49,997 nt of DNA from a virus. Below the pieces are notes generated by a model, which made no database searches, had not been told where the DNA came from, and was given only the letters and a program-made list of their open reading frames with translations. Within the stretch, counting starts at the first letter, position 1. Every line of letters begins with the position of its first letter. Positions 14,284 through 21,630 of this stretch are shown here, piece after piece. The position numbers and the translations under genes are program-made. The stretch lies in IMG/VR virus record IMGVR_UViG_3300028840_001400, positions 1 through 49,997 of that record. One strand, given 5' to 3'.

Positions 14284-15192
14284 ATGAATGGCCTGGATTT
14301 ATTTAGCGGAATCGGAGGAATCGCAGAAGCCTTATCGCCATGGGTCGAAACGGTCGCCTATTGTGAAAACGACTCCTACGCTACCGCCGTCTTACTTTCG
14401 AGAATGTCGCGAGGTGAAATACATACCGCCCCGATATGGGACGACGTTACGACGCTCCGGGGGAAAGACCTCCCGGAAATCGATATTATTAGCGGAGGAT
14501 TCCCCTGCCAGGACATCAGCATCGCAGGGCGCGGAGAAGGCTTGGAAGGAAAGCGAAGCGGCCTATTCGGAGAAATCATTCGCCTTGCTGGCGAGATACG
14601 ACCACAATTCCTGTTCCTGGAGAATGTGCCAGCTATCACTTTTCGAGGACTGTCCGCAGTTGCCGGAGAGATTTCCCGGCTACGGTATGATTGTAGATGG
14701 GGGCTGTTATCCGCTTACGATGTGGGTGCGCCGCACAAAAGAGAACGGTGGTGGTTGCTGGGTCGGGACACCAAGAGCAACCGAAGCAGTAAGGTCAGAG
14801 AGGTTCCGGAAGGGAAGGTTGCCAACCCCGGAAGAAGTGGTGGCGATGTACCCCACACCAACCAAAGAGGACTACCGCCGAAGAGGCCCGAACAGCAAGC
14901 AACAAGGTCTGCCGGAAGTGATACACAAGGAGCAGATGTGGCCGACCCCGACGAGCCGAGACCACAAGGACGGAAGCGCAAAGGCGTGTCGGAATGTGCC
15001 GGACAACGGATTGTTGGGGAGGGTAATCCACGAGCCGGGGAAAGATACCCTTGGGCAACTGAACCCGGTGTGGGTCGAGTGGTTAATGGGCTACCCTTTA
15101 GAAGCAACCGCCTTATGTGCCTGGGCAACAGCGTGGTACCGCAGTGTGCGCGGGAAGCGTTCGAGAGATTAGTAGGATTAAAGGAGATATAA
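14284..15192 (+). CDS. C5-cytosine DNA methyltransferase (canonical motif X)
   Basis: This 302-residue Dcm-type enzyme has motif I LDLFSGIGG, motif IV GGFPCQDIS with Cys75, motif VI LENVPAIT, motif VIII KRERWWLLG, and motif X CLGNSVVPQ with the usual Asn282. It should therefore use ordinary SAM and make 5-methylcytosine. Residues 160-262, between motifs VIII and IX, are low in complexity and poorly structured. The ribosome site AAGGAGGA serves two ATGs, 14284 and 14288, in different frames. From about 14580 the DNA loses the genome's TG/CA avoidance. It follows the predicted carboxymethyltransferase by 9 bases and may protect against host restriction. Confidence 0.88.
   Translation: MNGLDLFSGIGGIAEALSPWVETVAYCENDSYATAVLLSRMSRGEIHTAPIWDDVTTLRGKDLPEIDIISGGFPCQDISIAGRGEGLEGKRSGLFGEIIRLAGEIRPQFLFLENVPAITFRGLSAVAGEISRLRYDCRWGLLSAYDVGAPHKRERWWLLGRDTKSNRSSKVREVPEGKVANPGRSGGDVPHTNQRGLPPKRPEQQATRSAGSDTQGADVADPDEPRPQGRKRKGVSECAGQRIVGEGNPRAGERYPWATEPGVGRVVNGLPFRSNRLMCLGNSVVPQCAREAFERLVGLKEI
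14288..15172 (+). CDS. Overlapping +1-frame ORF within the methyltransferase gene
   Basis: A 294-residue frame is fully embedded in the cytosine methyltransferase gene. Its ATG is 4 bases after the methyltransferase ATG and better spaced (7 bases) from the shared ribosome site. Its sequence has a recognisable series: SPARTSASQGAEKAWKE, CSWRMCQLSLFE, LPERFPGYGMIVDGGCYPL, MYPTPT and MWPTPT repeats, and LNPVWVEWLMGYP. I remember this series (SSWRT, WPTPT, WVEWLMG) from phage proteins annotated as hypothetical or as methyltransferase pieces. Either this is true dual coding or the family is a frame artefact of methyltransferase DNA. No function can be assigned. Confidence 0.45.
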   Translation: MAWIYLAESEESQKPYRHGSKRSPIVKTTPTLPPSYFRECREVKYIPPRYGTTLRRSGGKTSRKSILLAEDSPARTSASQGAEKAWKESEAAYSEKSFALLARYDHNSCSWRMCQLSLFEDCPQLPERFPGYGMIVDGGCYPLTMWVRRTKENGGGCWVGTPRATEAVRSERFRKGRLPTPEEVVAMYPTPTKEDYRRRGPNSKQQGLPEVIHKEQMWPTPTSRDHKDGSAKACRNVPDNGLLGRVIHEPGKDTLGQLNPVWVEWLMGYPLEATALCAWATAWYRSVRGKRSRD

Positions 15193-15193
15193 A

Positions 15194-15613
15194 ATGAGCA
15201 ATACCGCGACCGTGAACTATAACGAGGCGATCCCGAAGGGACGCCCGAGGACGACGGTTATCAAGGGGAGGCTCGTAACCTTTACCCCGAGCCGGACGCG
15301 CGAAGCGACGAACGCGGCGAAGCTATTTATCAAGAAGGCCTGGGGCCGAAGGAAGCCTTCGGAGAAGCGCTTCTTCGTCGAGATGAGATTCGCCTGCCGG
15401 AGCAAGCGGACGGACGGAGACAACCTCGAGAAGCTACTACTCGACGCGGCCGAGGGAATTATCTTCGAGAACGATTGCCAAGTCGAGACCGTCGTTCGGA
15501 GGAAGACGCAGGATACCAAGAACCCGGAGACGATAGCGACGTTCGTAGAGCTCGAGGATAGCGAGGACGTCCGGATCTCTTGGGAGGTATACGACGATAC
15601 TCCGCGCGGATAG
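15194..15613 (+). CDS. rusA: RusA-like Holliday junction resolvase
   Basis: This 139-residue protein starts 2 bases after the methyltransferase stop and returns to the genome's normal codon style. It has the RusA pattern: PKGRPR near the N-terminus (14-19), then TDGDNLEKLLLDAAEG with Asp74 and Asp76, then FENDCQV with Asp94, the three acidic residues of the active site. RusA cuts four-way junctions as a dimer. Here it would resolve branched replication or recombination intermediates made by the annealing-nuclease pair and clear DNA for packaging. Length is normal for the family (about 120 residues plus a tail). Confidence 0.88.
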   Translation: MSNTATVNYNEAIPKGRPRTTVIKGRLVTFTPSRTREATNAAKLFIKKAWGRRKPSEKRFFVEMRFACRSKRTDGDNLEKLLLDAAEGIIFENDCQVETVVRRKTQDTKNPETIATFVELEDSEDVRISWEVYDDTPRG

Positions 15614-15638
15614 TGCCCCCACGCGCGGAAGGGAGCGC

Positions 15639-15661
15639 GGGGCCGGGGAGATCCCGGCCCC
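15639..15661 (+). promoter_or_regulatory. Strong GC hairpin in an intergenic gap
   Basis: A perfect 9-base-pair stem (15639-15647 with 15653-15661) and a GAGAT loop lie in the 84-base gap after rusA. No T-run follows. An RNA processing or stabilising element is more likely than a terminator. Confidence 0.5.
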
Positions 15662-15697
15662 CCTCCCGAGAACCGGGGGACGAAAAGGAGAAGCGAG

Positions 15698-16177
15698 ATG
15701 AGCGAAGGCGAAAAGACGGGAAAGACGATCGTAGAGATCAACGGAGTAAAGGTAGAGCTCGACTACCGATCGGCCCAACTAACGGAGGTCTCGAGCTACA
15801 AGGTAGGGGACGTCGTTAAGCTCCTCAAGAAGGAGTACGGCGATAGCTTCAAGGTCTATACCGGAGTTATCGTCGGCTTCGAGCCCTTCCAGAACCTCCC
15901 GACGATTGTCGTCGGGTTCTTAAAGAGCGAGTTCGGCAAGTCGGAGATCGGCTTCGAGTATATCAACGCCCAGACGAAGAACGACGTCGAGCTCTGCGCG
16001 GCCTCGAACGATAAGGCCCTTCTCCTCGACCGCGACGCGATTATCGCGAGTATGGAGCGCGATATTACCAAGAAGAAGGAGGAGATCGCGGAGCTCGAGT
16101 GGCGGAAGGAGTATTTCGTCGCTAACTTCCGCGCGGCCTTCGAGGATCAGAAGGTCGAGAAGGAGGATACGGCCTAA
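15698..16177 (+). CDS. Hypothetical protein with C-terminal coiled coil
   Basis: This 159-residue protein has a beta-rich N-terminal half (ITTVEINGVKV-like start, residues 1-80). Residues 112-159 form a charged helix (ERDITKKKEEIAELEWRKE) that is probably coiled coil. The gene has a good AAGGAG site and overlaps the next gene by 1 base. It is the first of a run of about 35 small accessory genes. No family is recognised. Confidence 0.72.
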   Translation: MSEGEKTGKTIVEINGVKVELDYRSAQLTEVSSYKVGDVVKLLKKEYGDSFKVYTGVIVGFEPFQNLPTIVVGFLKSEFGKSEIGFEYINAQTKNDVELCAASNDKALLLDRDAIIASMERDITKKKEEIAELEWRKEYFVANFRAAFEDQKVEKEDTA

Positions 16178-16431
16178 TGATTACCGGCGAAGCGATCGTC
16201 CTAGACGCCGAGCGGGTAATCGAGATCTTCGACCGCCTCGATCTCCGAGTCTACGATCTACTAACCGAGCGAACTCTCGAGGATTACGGCGAGGGCCAGG
16301 AGCGAGAGATCGTCGAGCAGACGATGACAAATCGCGAGATCGTAGAGGGGCTCGATAGGATCGGGGCTCTTCAAGGATCGCTAATAATCCGAGCGCTCGA
16401 GATCCTCGAGGCCGAAGGAGGACTCGACTAA
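16177..16431 (+). CDS. Hypothetical acidic helical protein
   Basis: This 84-residue, strongly acidic protein consists almost entirely of helices (ERVIEIFDRLDLRVYDLL, then EREIVEQTMTNREIVEGL). It overlaps its neighbours by 1 base on each side, so it is tightly coupled. It could be an inhibitor or adaptor by virtue of its charge. No function is assigned. Confidence 0.7.
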   Translation: MITGEAIVLDAERVIEIFDRLDLRVYDLLTERTLEDYGEGQEREIVEQTMTNREIVEGLDRIGALQGSLIIRALEILEAEGGLD

Positions 16432-16613
16432 TGAGATACGTCTGTACCCGGGACTACTACCTCGACCTCTTGATCTTCCCGGCGAACTGCGGCGGCTCGT
16501 TAGTCCCGCCCTGCGTTACGGTCCTTAAGAACGCTCAAGCGGCGGCGAAGAGAAAGCCGACTAAGAAGGAGGAAGTTAAAGAGAAGGAAGAGAGGAGGAG
16601 GCGCCCGTGGTAA
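16431..16613 (+). CDS. Hypothetical small protein
   Basis: This 60-residue protein has an N-terminal hydrophobic part (YYLDLLIFPANCGGSLVPPC, two Cys) and a C-terminal lysine/glutamate-rich tail. The end overlaps the GTG start of the next gene. It is not recognised. Real-gene status rests on codon style and tight packing. Confidence 0.62.
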   Translation: MRYVCTRDYYLDLLIFPANCGGSLVPPCVTVLKNAQAAAKRKPTKKEEVKEKEERRRRPW

Positions 16614-16825
16614 GAGAGGTAGCGATCAACTGTAACGAGTGCGACGCGAAGAAGATGAAGGTAGTCGCTATTTGGCGGCTCTGCGTTCCCTTCGGATCGC
16701 GGAGCTGGCTCTTCGCACTCGGGATCTTGACCTGCTACGACTGCGGGATCTACCGAGTTCTAAACGCGGATGATCTTAAAAAGGAGGAGCTCAATGGCCG
16801 AGGTAACGGCGGAAGTAAAGGTTAA
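16607..16825 (+). CDS. Zinc-ribbon protein
   Basis: This 72-residue protein starts with GTG after AGGAGGAGG. CNECDAKKM near the N-terminus and CYDCGIY at about 47-53 give two CxxC knuckles of a zinc ribbon, separated by a hydrophobic loop. Such ribbons usually bind nucleic acid or act in protein assembly. It overlaps the next small gene by 32 bases. Confidence 0.68.
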   Translation: MVREVAINCNECDAKKMKVVAIWRLCVPFGSRSWLFALGILTCYDCGIYRVLNADDLKKEELNGRGNGGSKG

Positions 16826-16943
16826 GGGAGAGACGGGGACCGTAACGATTACGGTCCAAGGCGAGATAAAGGACGTCGGCGGGATTCTCTACGACGCTAA
16901 CAAGCTCGCCGAGGCGATCGCTAACGAGCAGGAGAAAAAGTAG
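16794..16943 (+). CDS. Hypothetical 49-residue protein
   Basis: This short gene has an ideal ribosome site (AAGGAGGAG) and genome-typical codons. It is predicted as two strands (AEVKVKG and TVTITVQGEI) and one helix (ANKLAEAIANEQ). It overlaps the previous gene by 32 bases in another frame. No family is recognised. Confidence 0.6.
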   Translation: MAEVTAEVKVKGETGTVTITVQGEIKDVGGILYDANKLAEAIANEQEKK

Positions 16944-17148
16944 ATCCTCGCGGAGGGGATCCCGTATAGGGCCGGAAATAGCTACGGCTACTGCGGGAGG
17001 GCCGACGATAAGGGATCCGATAGCGGGCCCGGGGAGTCGGCGGGGGATCTGCTAGGGGTAAGCGCCGGAAGTAGAAAGGCTAATCGCTATCAATTCTACG
17101 GAAGGCGCTCGCCCCGAATATTAACCGGGGGCCGAGAGGAGAAGAGAG
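16944..17148. other. Intergenic region without a clear gene
   Basis: About 205 bases are GC-rich, with several short inverted repeats around GGGATCC and GGGCCC, and stop codons in all plus-strand frames. It ends in a normal ribosome site for the next gene. I see no promoter or U-tract. Confidence 0.5.
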
Positions 17149-17397
17149 ATGATAACGAAGATGAAGGCGGAGATTAAGAGGATCGACGACGACGAATACC
17201 TCGCGACGGTAACGGCCGGGAACGCCGAGGGCGAGAACCACGGCAACCTCGGCCGCGTCTGTAAGACGATCGGCGAGGCGGTAACCTACGTCAAGAAGGA
17301 GATCGATACCGCTATGGACAAGCTCGCCGAGAAGAGCGGGAAGCTCCCCTTCGACGGCAAGAAGGGGAAGGGCGAGAAGGAGGAGGGGAAGAAGTGA
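17149..17397 (+). CDS. Hypothetical small alpha/beta protein
   Basis: This 82-residue protein has the fold pattern strand (KAEIKRIDDDEYLATVTA), helix (TIGEAVTYVKKEIDTAMDKL), and a Lys-rich tail. It resembles the HicB or DUF1902-like single-domain layout, but key residues are absent. It overlaps the next gene by 4 bases. Confidence 0.68.
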   Translation: MITKMKAEIKRIDDDEYLATVTAGNAEGENHGNLGRVCKTIGEAVTYVKKEIDTAMDKLAEKSGKLPFDGKKGKGEKEEGKK

Positions 17398-17618
17398 GCT
17401 GGCGCGGGAAGCTAATAACCGGCTTCGAGAATTGGGAACGCGACGCTCGGCTCGCCCGAGACAAGGCGATTAACGCCGAGAAGGATCCGGACAAGAAGAG
17501 AATAATCCGGCAGATCTGGAATATCAAGATCGCGACGATCGCCGAGGGGACGAACGCGATCCGCGAGTTCGACGAAAAGGACGACAAGGGCGGGAAGCTA
17601 GTCGTAGTAAAGCATTGA
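17394..17618 (+). CDS. Hypothetical helical protein
   Basis: This 74-residue protein starts with GTG in a GTGA overlap with the previous stop. It is helical and basic in the first half. The last residues overlap the TTG start of the next gene. No family is recognised. Confidence 0.66.
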   Translation: MSWRGKLITGFENWERDARLARDKAINAEKDPDKKRIIRQIWNIKIATIAEGTNAIREFDEKDDKGGKLVVVKH

Positions 17619-17818
17619 CCGGAACCGAGCAACAGCAAGCGCCGAGCGCGAGTAGAGACTCCTTGACGGGAGCCAAGATCGAGGGCGGCCGTTACAAGGC
17701 CTATATCATCTACTTCGATACTCGCGTCGGCGCTTACCGGGAGGGCTTCTTCGCTAGCTACGCTAACCTCTCTCTCTGGCTCGCGCGGATCCGAGAAGGG
17801 GAAAGGAAGCCTAGATGA
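17615..17818 (+). CDS. Hypothetical small protein
   Basis: This 67-residue protein starts with TTG in a TTGA overlap. A disordered N-terminus (about 20 residues) precedes a compact strand-helix part (YKAYIIYFDTRVGAYREGFF, then a helix). It overlaps the radical-SAM-like gene by 4 bases. Function is unknown. Confidence 0.62.
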   Translation: MTGTEQQQAPSASRDSLTGAKIEGGRYKAYIIYFDTRVGAYREGFFASYANLSLWLARIREGERKPR

Positions 17819-18516
17819 ATCCTACTTCAATAGAGTATTGCCACAAGAGCTGGAATCCGATCTCCGGATGTAAGATCGGGTGCGACTTCTGTTACGCGCG
17901 GCGTATCTCCCGGCGCTGGGGCCGGAGCTTCGAGCCGTCGTTCTGGCCGGATCGATTGAGGAGAGTTACGACTCTTAGGAAGCCGTCTATCGTCTTCGCT
18001 TGCGATATGGGCGATATCAATAGCCCGGGCGTAGAAGATAGCTGGCGCGAGAAAGTCTACAAGGCGGCGGCCGAGGCGAAGAAGCACCAGTTCCTCTTCC
18101 TTACCAAGAACCCCTACGAGTGGCTCAAGTCCTTTTACTTCCCGCCGGAGGAGGCAGAGAATATATGGCTCGGGACGTCGATTACTAAGGCCGGGGAGAT
18201 GTCCCGGCTAGTCGCGCTCGACGATCTCGACTGGCCGAGGAAATATATCCAGTTCGAGCCGCTCCTCGGAGAGATCGCTCTATCGGATCTCGGACAATAC
18301 TTCGCGAAGGATCGGCCGCGCGGCGGCTTTAAGTGGATTATCGTCGGCGGCGCGACGAAGTACCAAGTAAAGACGCGGCCCGAGTGGGTAGCGAAGATAG
18401 TCAATAGCGCCCTTGTTTTCGGAGTACCGCTCTTCGTTAAGAACAACGCTGGGTGGCCTGCGAAGATCCGGCAATTCCCCGAGGGGCTCGATGAACTAGC
18501 GGGAGATCTCAAATGA
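17815..18516 (+). CDS. DUF5131 (phage gp37/gp68) family, radical-SAM-like iron-sulfur protein
   Basis: This 233-residue protein has the family opening SWNPISGC, followed by the three-cysteine motif CKIGCDFCYA (Cys19, Cys23, Cys26; CxxxCxxC), which normally binds a 4Fe-4S cluster. Other family features are ACDMGDINSPG near 62-72, FLFLTKNPYEW (about 92-102), GTSI and a C-terminal FVKN(N)AGW. Many phages and mobile elements carry this family; its reaction is not known to me. It may do radical chemistry on nucleic acid. No partner gene is obvious beside it. It overlaps both neighbours by 4 bases. Confidence 0.85.
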   Translation: MNPTSIEYCHKSWNPISGCKIGCDFCYARRISRRWGRSFEPSFWPDRLRRVTTLRKPSIVFACDMGDINSPGVEDSWREKVYKAAAEAKKHQFLFLTKNPYEWLKSFYFPPEEAENIWLGTSITKAGEMSRLVALDDLDWPRKYIQFEPLLGEIALSDLGQYFAKDRPRGGFKWIIVGGATKYQVKTRPEWVAKIVNSALVFGVPLFVKNNAGWPAKIRQFPEGLDELAGDLK

Positions 18517-18713
18517 GAAAAGCAGAGAAAGCGGTAACGAAGATCTTAGCGACGCTCAATATCAAGGGAGGACCGAGAATGGTCTGGATCCCGAGGAAGC
18601 TACTCCGCGAGCTTCTTATCGTCGCCTACAAGAGCGGACTAGCGGACGGCCTAGAGGGCGATACTATTCCGAGGAAGAGGCGGGGCCAGAAAGGGAAGAG
18701 ATGCCGGACGTAA
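18513..18713 (+). CDS. Hypothetical small basic protein
   Basis: This 66-residue protein has a helical first half (KAVTKILATLNI), a middle with RKLLRELLIVAYKSGLADGL, and an Arg/Lys-rich tail (RKRRGQKGKRCR). The basic tail suggests nucleic-acid binding. It overlaps both neighbours. Confidence 0.64.
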   Translation: MRKAEKAVTKILATLNIKGGPRMVWIPRKLLRELLIVAYKSGLADGLEGDTIPRKRRGQKGKRCRT

Positions 18714-19060
18714 TAGTTACTACCCCGAAGGGGGAGAGCGAAAATTCGAGGATAGAAGGCGCCGTCGGCGGCCCGTGGTTTAGGACATTCCGGAGGAAGC
18801 CGGACGCTAAGCCGGGAGATCTTATCTGGTTTGTAGAGCGCGGGAAGATAACCGGCCGAGGAGAGATAGTCAAGATAACGACTATCGACGAGCCGATCCG
18901 GTGCGCTACGACGGGACGACTCTGGGGCGGCGATTACGTTCTCGAATACGATAGCTGGAAGTGGCTCGCGCGGCCTATCAAGATGAAGGGCTTCCGAGGC
19001 TTCCGCTACGTCGATCGGATCAAAGGCCTAAAGGCAAAGCTCGCGAGAGCGCTTAAATAA
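18701..19060 (+). CDS. ASCH/EVE-like (PUA-fold) protein
   Basis: This 119-residue protein shows the central PUA/ASCH-type element KPGDLIWFVERGKITGRGEI, where a strand-turn-strand built around G-D-x-I-W-F/Y is typical. Further strands (YVLEYDSWKWLARPI) follow. EVE and ASCH domains bind RNA or modified bases in DNA. In a virus with predicted cytosine modification, a reader of modified bases is an attractive idea but remains inference. It overlaps the upstream gene by 13 bases. Confidence 0.55.
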   Translation: MPDVIVTTPKGESENSRIEGAVGGPWFRTFRRKPDAKPGDLIWFVERGKITGRGEIVKITTIDEPIRCATTGRLWGGDYVLEYDSWKWLARPIKMKGFRGFRYVDRIKGLKAKLARALK

Positions 19061-19071
19061 GGGAGGAAGTA

Positions 19072-19353
19072 ATGGGCGAGACAATTATATGGCTAGAGAA
19101 AGATGGGAAGGTAAGAATGAGCCAGGAGGAATTCGATAAGCTCGTAAGAATGGCTAACGAGTCTGAGCTCCATAGACGAAACCAAGAGAGAGTCTGTGAT
19201 TATTACGCTCTATTGGAGCTAGCAGTAGGGATAGATATCAAACTAGCGCAGGCCTTAGCGAGGAAAATCAAGGCTAAATTTAGAGAGCGGCCTCGATATA
19301 TTATCGGTATAGACCCCGCCAAAGACGCCGCTCATCGAGGGAGAAAGAAATGA
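19072..19353 (+). CDS. Hypothetical protein
   Basis: This 93-residue protein begins with TIIWLEKDGKVRMSQEEFDK and is then helical, including a DIKLAQALARKIKAKF segment. It overlaps the RNase H-like gene by 4 bases. Base composition is slightly more AT-rich than its neighbours. No family is recognised. Confidence 0.68.
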   Translation: MGETIIWLEKDGKVRMSQEEFDKLVRMANESELHRRNQERVCDYYALLELAVGIDIKLAQALARKIKAKFRERPRYIIGIDPAKDAAHRGRKK

Positions 19354-19742
19354 CCGAGATCTATGTAGACGGAAGCGCCGACAATACGAAGAAGGTCCGA
19401 GAGTCGTATACGTCGGTCTGGGTTCCGGGGCGCCCGGGAATAATCAAGGTCTGCCCCGCGACGACGAATAACGAGGCCGAGTATCTCGCGGTAATCGAGG
19501 GGATCCGGACCGCCGAGCTCCTCAAGATAACGGGCCCGGTTACGATCGTCTCCGATAGCCAGCTAGTAGTTAATCAGATCCTCGGCGCGTGGAAGTGTAA
19601 GGAGCCCCGCCTTCAAGAGCTAAAGCTAAGGGCGCTTAAGGAGATTACGGCGAGCTCCGCCGCGAGCCTTACTTTCCGCTGGTGCCGGCGGGACGTCAAC
19701 CAAGCCGGGATCGAACTCGAGAAATTTACAAGGAGGCTCTAA
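19350..19742 (+). CDS. RNase HI-like protein, fourth catalytic Asp replaced
   Basis: This 130-residue protein has the RNase HI layout: YVDGSAD with Asp7, TNNEAEY with Glu42, VSDSQLVVNQ with Asp69, and a final RDVNQAGIELEKF. In active enzymes the last motif is N-x-x-A-D; here it is N-Q-A-G, so the fourth metal-binding Asp is lost, although Glu122 or Glu124 is near. It could remove RNA from RNA-DNA hybrids in replication or may have become a binding protein. It overlaps its neighbours by 4 and 1 bases. Confidence 0.8.
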   Translation: MTEIYVDGSADNTKKVRESYTSVWVPGRPGIIKVCPATTNNEAEYLAVIEGIRTAELLKITGPVTIVSDSQLVVNQILGAWKCKEPRLQELKLRALKEITASSAASLTFRWCRRDVNQAGIELEKFTRRL

Positions 19743-19915
19743 TGGCCGAGAGATCCCTAGAGGAGATCAAGAAGGAACTCCGGGAAGTCCGGACCGAGAT
19801 CTCGGGGGGCGCTACCCCCGAGCGCCAGAAGGAGCTCGTAGATAAGCTACGAGATCTCCGAGTCGAGCAAGTAAGGGCCGAGGCGAAGCCCGAGAAAGGA
19901 GAAGAGAATGGATAA
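19742..19915 (+). CDS. Short coiled-coil protein
   Basis: This 57-residue, charged helical protein (EEIKKELREVRTEISGG, then helix) starts in a TAATG overlap with the RNase H-like gene. It is probably a coiled-coil dimer. Function unknown. Confidence 0.64.
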   Translation: MAERSLEEIKKELREVRTEISGGATPERQKELVDKLRDLRVEQVRAEAKPEKGEENG

Positions 19916-20129
19916 CGAGACGCTAGTCTTAAAGATCCCGGCGGCGGCGAACGAGCTCGGGGAGGCGGCGAAGAAGATCGAAGAGGCGGCGGCGGATATT
20001 AACTCCGCGCTCCTCAAGCTCAAGGCGTCGCAGGAGGCGAACGCCCGAGCTAGCTCCGAGCTCCGGGAGGCCGTCGAAGAACTCAAGCGCCGCGCGAATA
20101 TACGCGACGGGGAAGGAGGCAAGAAGTAA
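19908..20129 (+). CDS. Short coiled-coil protein
   Basis: This 73-residue protein is a nearly continuous amphipathic helix rich in Ala/Glu/Leu, with heptads visible from ANELGEAAKKIEEAAADINS to the end. It overlaps both neighbours and follows another coiled-coil gene, so the two may form a complex. Function unknown. Confidence 0.66.
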   Translation: MDNETLVLKIPAAANELGEAAKKIEEAAADINSALLKLKASQEANARASSELREAVEELKRRANIRDGEGGKK

Positions 20130-21139
20130 TGTCCGAGCAAAAGGAGAAGCTCAAGATCTACGCGATCAAGACTAAGGCCGGTCTATACCTAACCGATCGG
20201 CTTAAGAGCGATAGCTGGTCCTCTTCGACTCCGCTAGCCGTTCTATTCTTCGATAACAAGAGGCCGAGGCCTACGTTTCACAAGGACTGGATCTTCGTCT
20301 CGAGCGAGCCGAAGAAGATCGAGAAGACGCTCCCGGAGAAGATCGTCAATATTCGCTGGGAGAGGAAGGATATCGAGGGAGCCGAAAAGCTCCCGAAGGT
20401 AATCCGCGAGGAGGAGTTCGAGAAAGATGTAGACGGCTACGCCTGCGGCCACCTTTATAAGCTAACCCAGACCGACTTCTACGAAAAGAAGTATGATAAG
20501 GAACTTCCGGGCCGCGAGAAGATCCCCTTCGAGCTCGAGATAATCCTCGAGATAGCTCGCGTCAAGGAATACAAGGGCTGGAGCTACCCGATCCTTAAGG
20601 ATAATTGGGCCCGGGTCCCCGACGCTACGATAACCGAGAAGGATCCTCGCTTCGGTCTAATCCGCGAGATGTCTATCCCTTCTATCCTCTTACCCGAGGG
20701 GCCGTGCGCTCTATCCGCCGAAGAGACCTTCGCTATTATTCGCGCTTACGTCAAGGAGCATATCGATCCTCGATACGCCGAGATCTCTTCGGACTATCGC
20801 TTTAGCTTTACGGTCTATAAGAGGATCCGCGTCGCCCAGCCGATTCCCTATACCGCCGAGGAGGGGCGCGGCCGACGCAAGCGTAAAGTAACCCGCTATA
20901 ACGATTATCGGAAGTCGGAGGTCCTAGATATCTCGACTGACGGGAAGTATGGCGAGATTCCGATTCCTTTCCGGGGCGACGACCGAGACGACCTCAAGCG
21001 GAATATCGATAAGTTCCTCAAGGATCTTATCAAGAAGATCAACGAGCCGATAGTCGAGTGCGCTAAGTGTATAGGCGCCGGAGTCGTCGTCGAGAAGATA
21101 AAGATCGGCGCCGGGGCCGAGGAAGGAGGAGCGAAATGA
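20129..21139 (+). CDS. Large hypothetical accessory protein with C-terminal CxxC
   Basis: This 336-residue protein is the largest of the 16-26 kb accessory run. The N-terminal half is beta-rich (LKIYAIKTKAGLYLTDRL...AVLFFDNKRP). Residues 220-260 have a basic patch (GRGRRKRKVTRYNDYRKSE). The C-terminus has VECAKCIGAGVVVEKI, possibly half of a zinc knuckle of the CxxCxGxG type. It overlaps both neighbours. I do not recognise the family and see no catalytic motif. Confidence 0.74.
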   Translation: MSEQKEKLKIYAIKTKAGLYLTDRLKSDSWSSSTPLAVLFFDNKRPRPTFHKDWIFVSSEPKKIEKTLPEKIVNIRWERKDIEGAEKLPKVIREEEFEKDVDGYACGHLYKLTQTDFYEKKYDKELPGREKIPFELEIILEIARVKEYKGWSYPILKDNWARVPDATITEKDPRFGLIREMSIPSILLPEGPCALSAEETFAIIRAYVKEHIDPRYAEISSDYRFSFTVYKRIRVAQPIPYTAEEGRGRRKRKVTRYNDYRKSEVLDISTDGKYGEIPIPFRGDDRDDLKRNIDKFLKDLIKKINEPIVECAKCIGAGVVVEKIKIGAGAEEGGAK

Positions 21140-21630
21140 AGGTACGCTTCGGACCGGCAAGGGGAATAGAGGATCACAAGCCGACGCTCGGAATAGGCCT
21201 AGTCCTCGAGGCCGAGAACGCCGATGACGATCGAGTCGTTAAGTATATCGCCGAGCTCGGGACTCCGGTAGAGATCTCGAATATCTTTACAATGACGATA
21301 GATCCGAGGACCGGAGAGCGAGCCGACTACTCCGAGCGTATAACGCACGAAAGTATCCGGCGCGTCGCGCGGTCTAGGCCGGTTACTCGAGAGCTCGCGA
21401 ATATTATCCTACGAATACCGAAGGATCCGGACGTTGTCTCCGGGGAGGTAGCTCGCGCGGCGGCTACGAGGATCCGCGAGAGCCTTCGGGGACTCGGTAA
21501 CTGCCTCGACTCGGCCGCCCGGAAGAAGAGCGTCAAGTCGCTACGGGTAATTCTCCGAGCGATCGACGGCTTCCGGAGGGATATCCTTCGGGATAATAAC
21601 GTCCGAGCTCTAAGAGGGGAGGAGGAGTAA
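21136..21630 (+). CDS. Hypothetical protein
   Basis: The ATG at 21136 follows AAGGAGGAG and overlaps the previous stop by 4 bases, giving 164 residues. The first 60 residues are mixed alpha/beta (TLGIGLVLEAENADDDRVVKY). The last 90 are helical and basic, with many Arg. It is probably intracellular and nucleic-acid-associated. No family is recognised. Confidence 0.7.
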   Translation: MKVRFGPARGIEDHKPTLGIGLVLEAENADDDRVVKYIAELGTPVEISNIFTMTIDPRTGERADYSERITHESIRRVARSRPVTRELANIILRIPKDPDVVSGEVARAAATRIRESLRGLGNCLDSAARKKSVKSLRVILRAIDGFRRDILRDNNVRALRGEEE

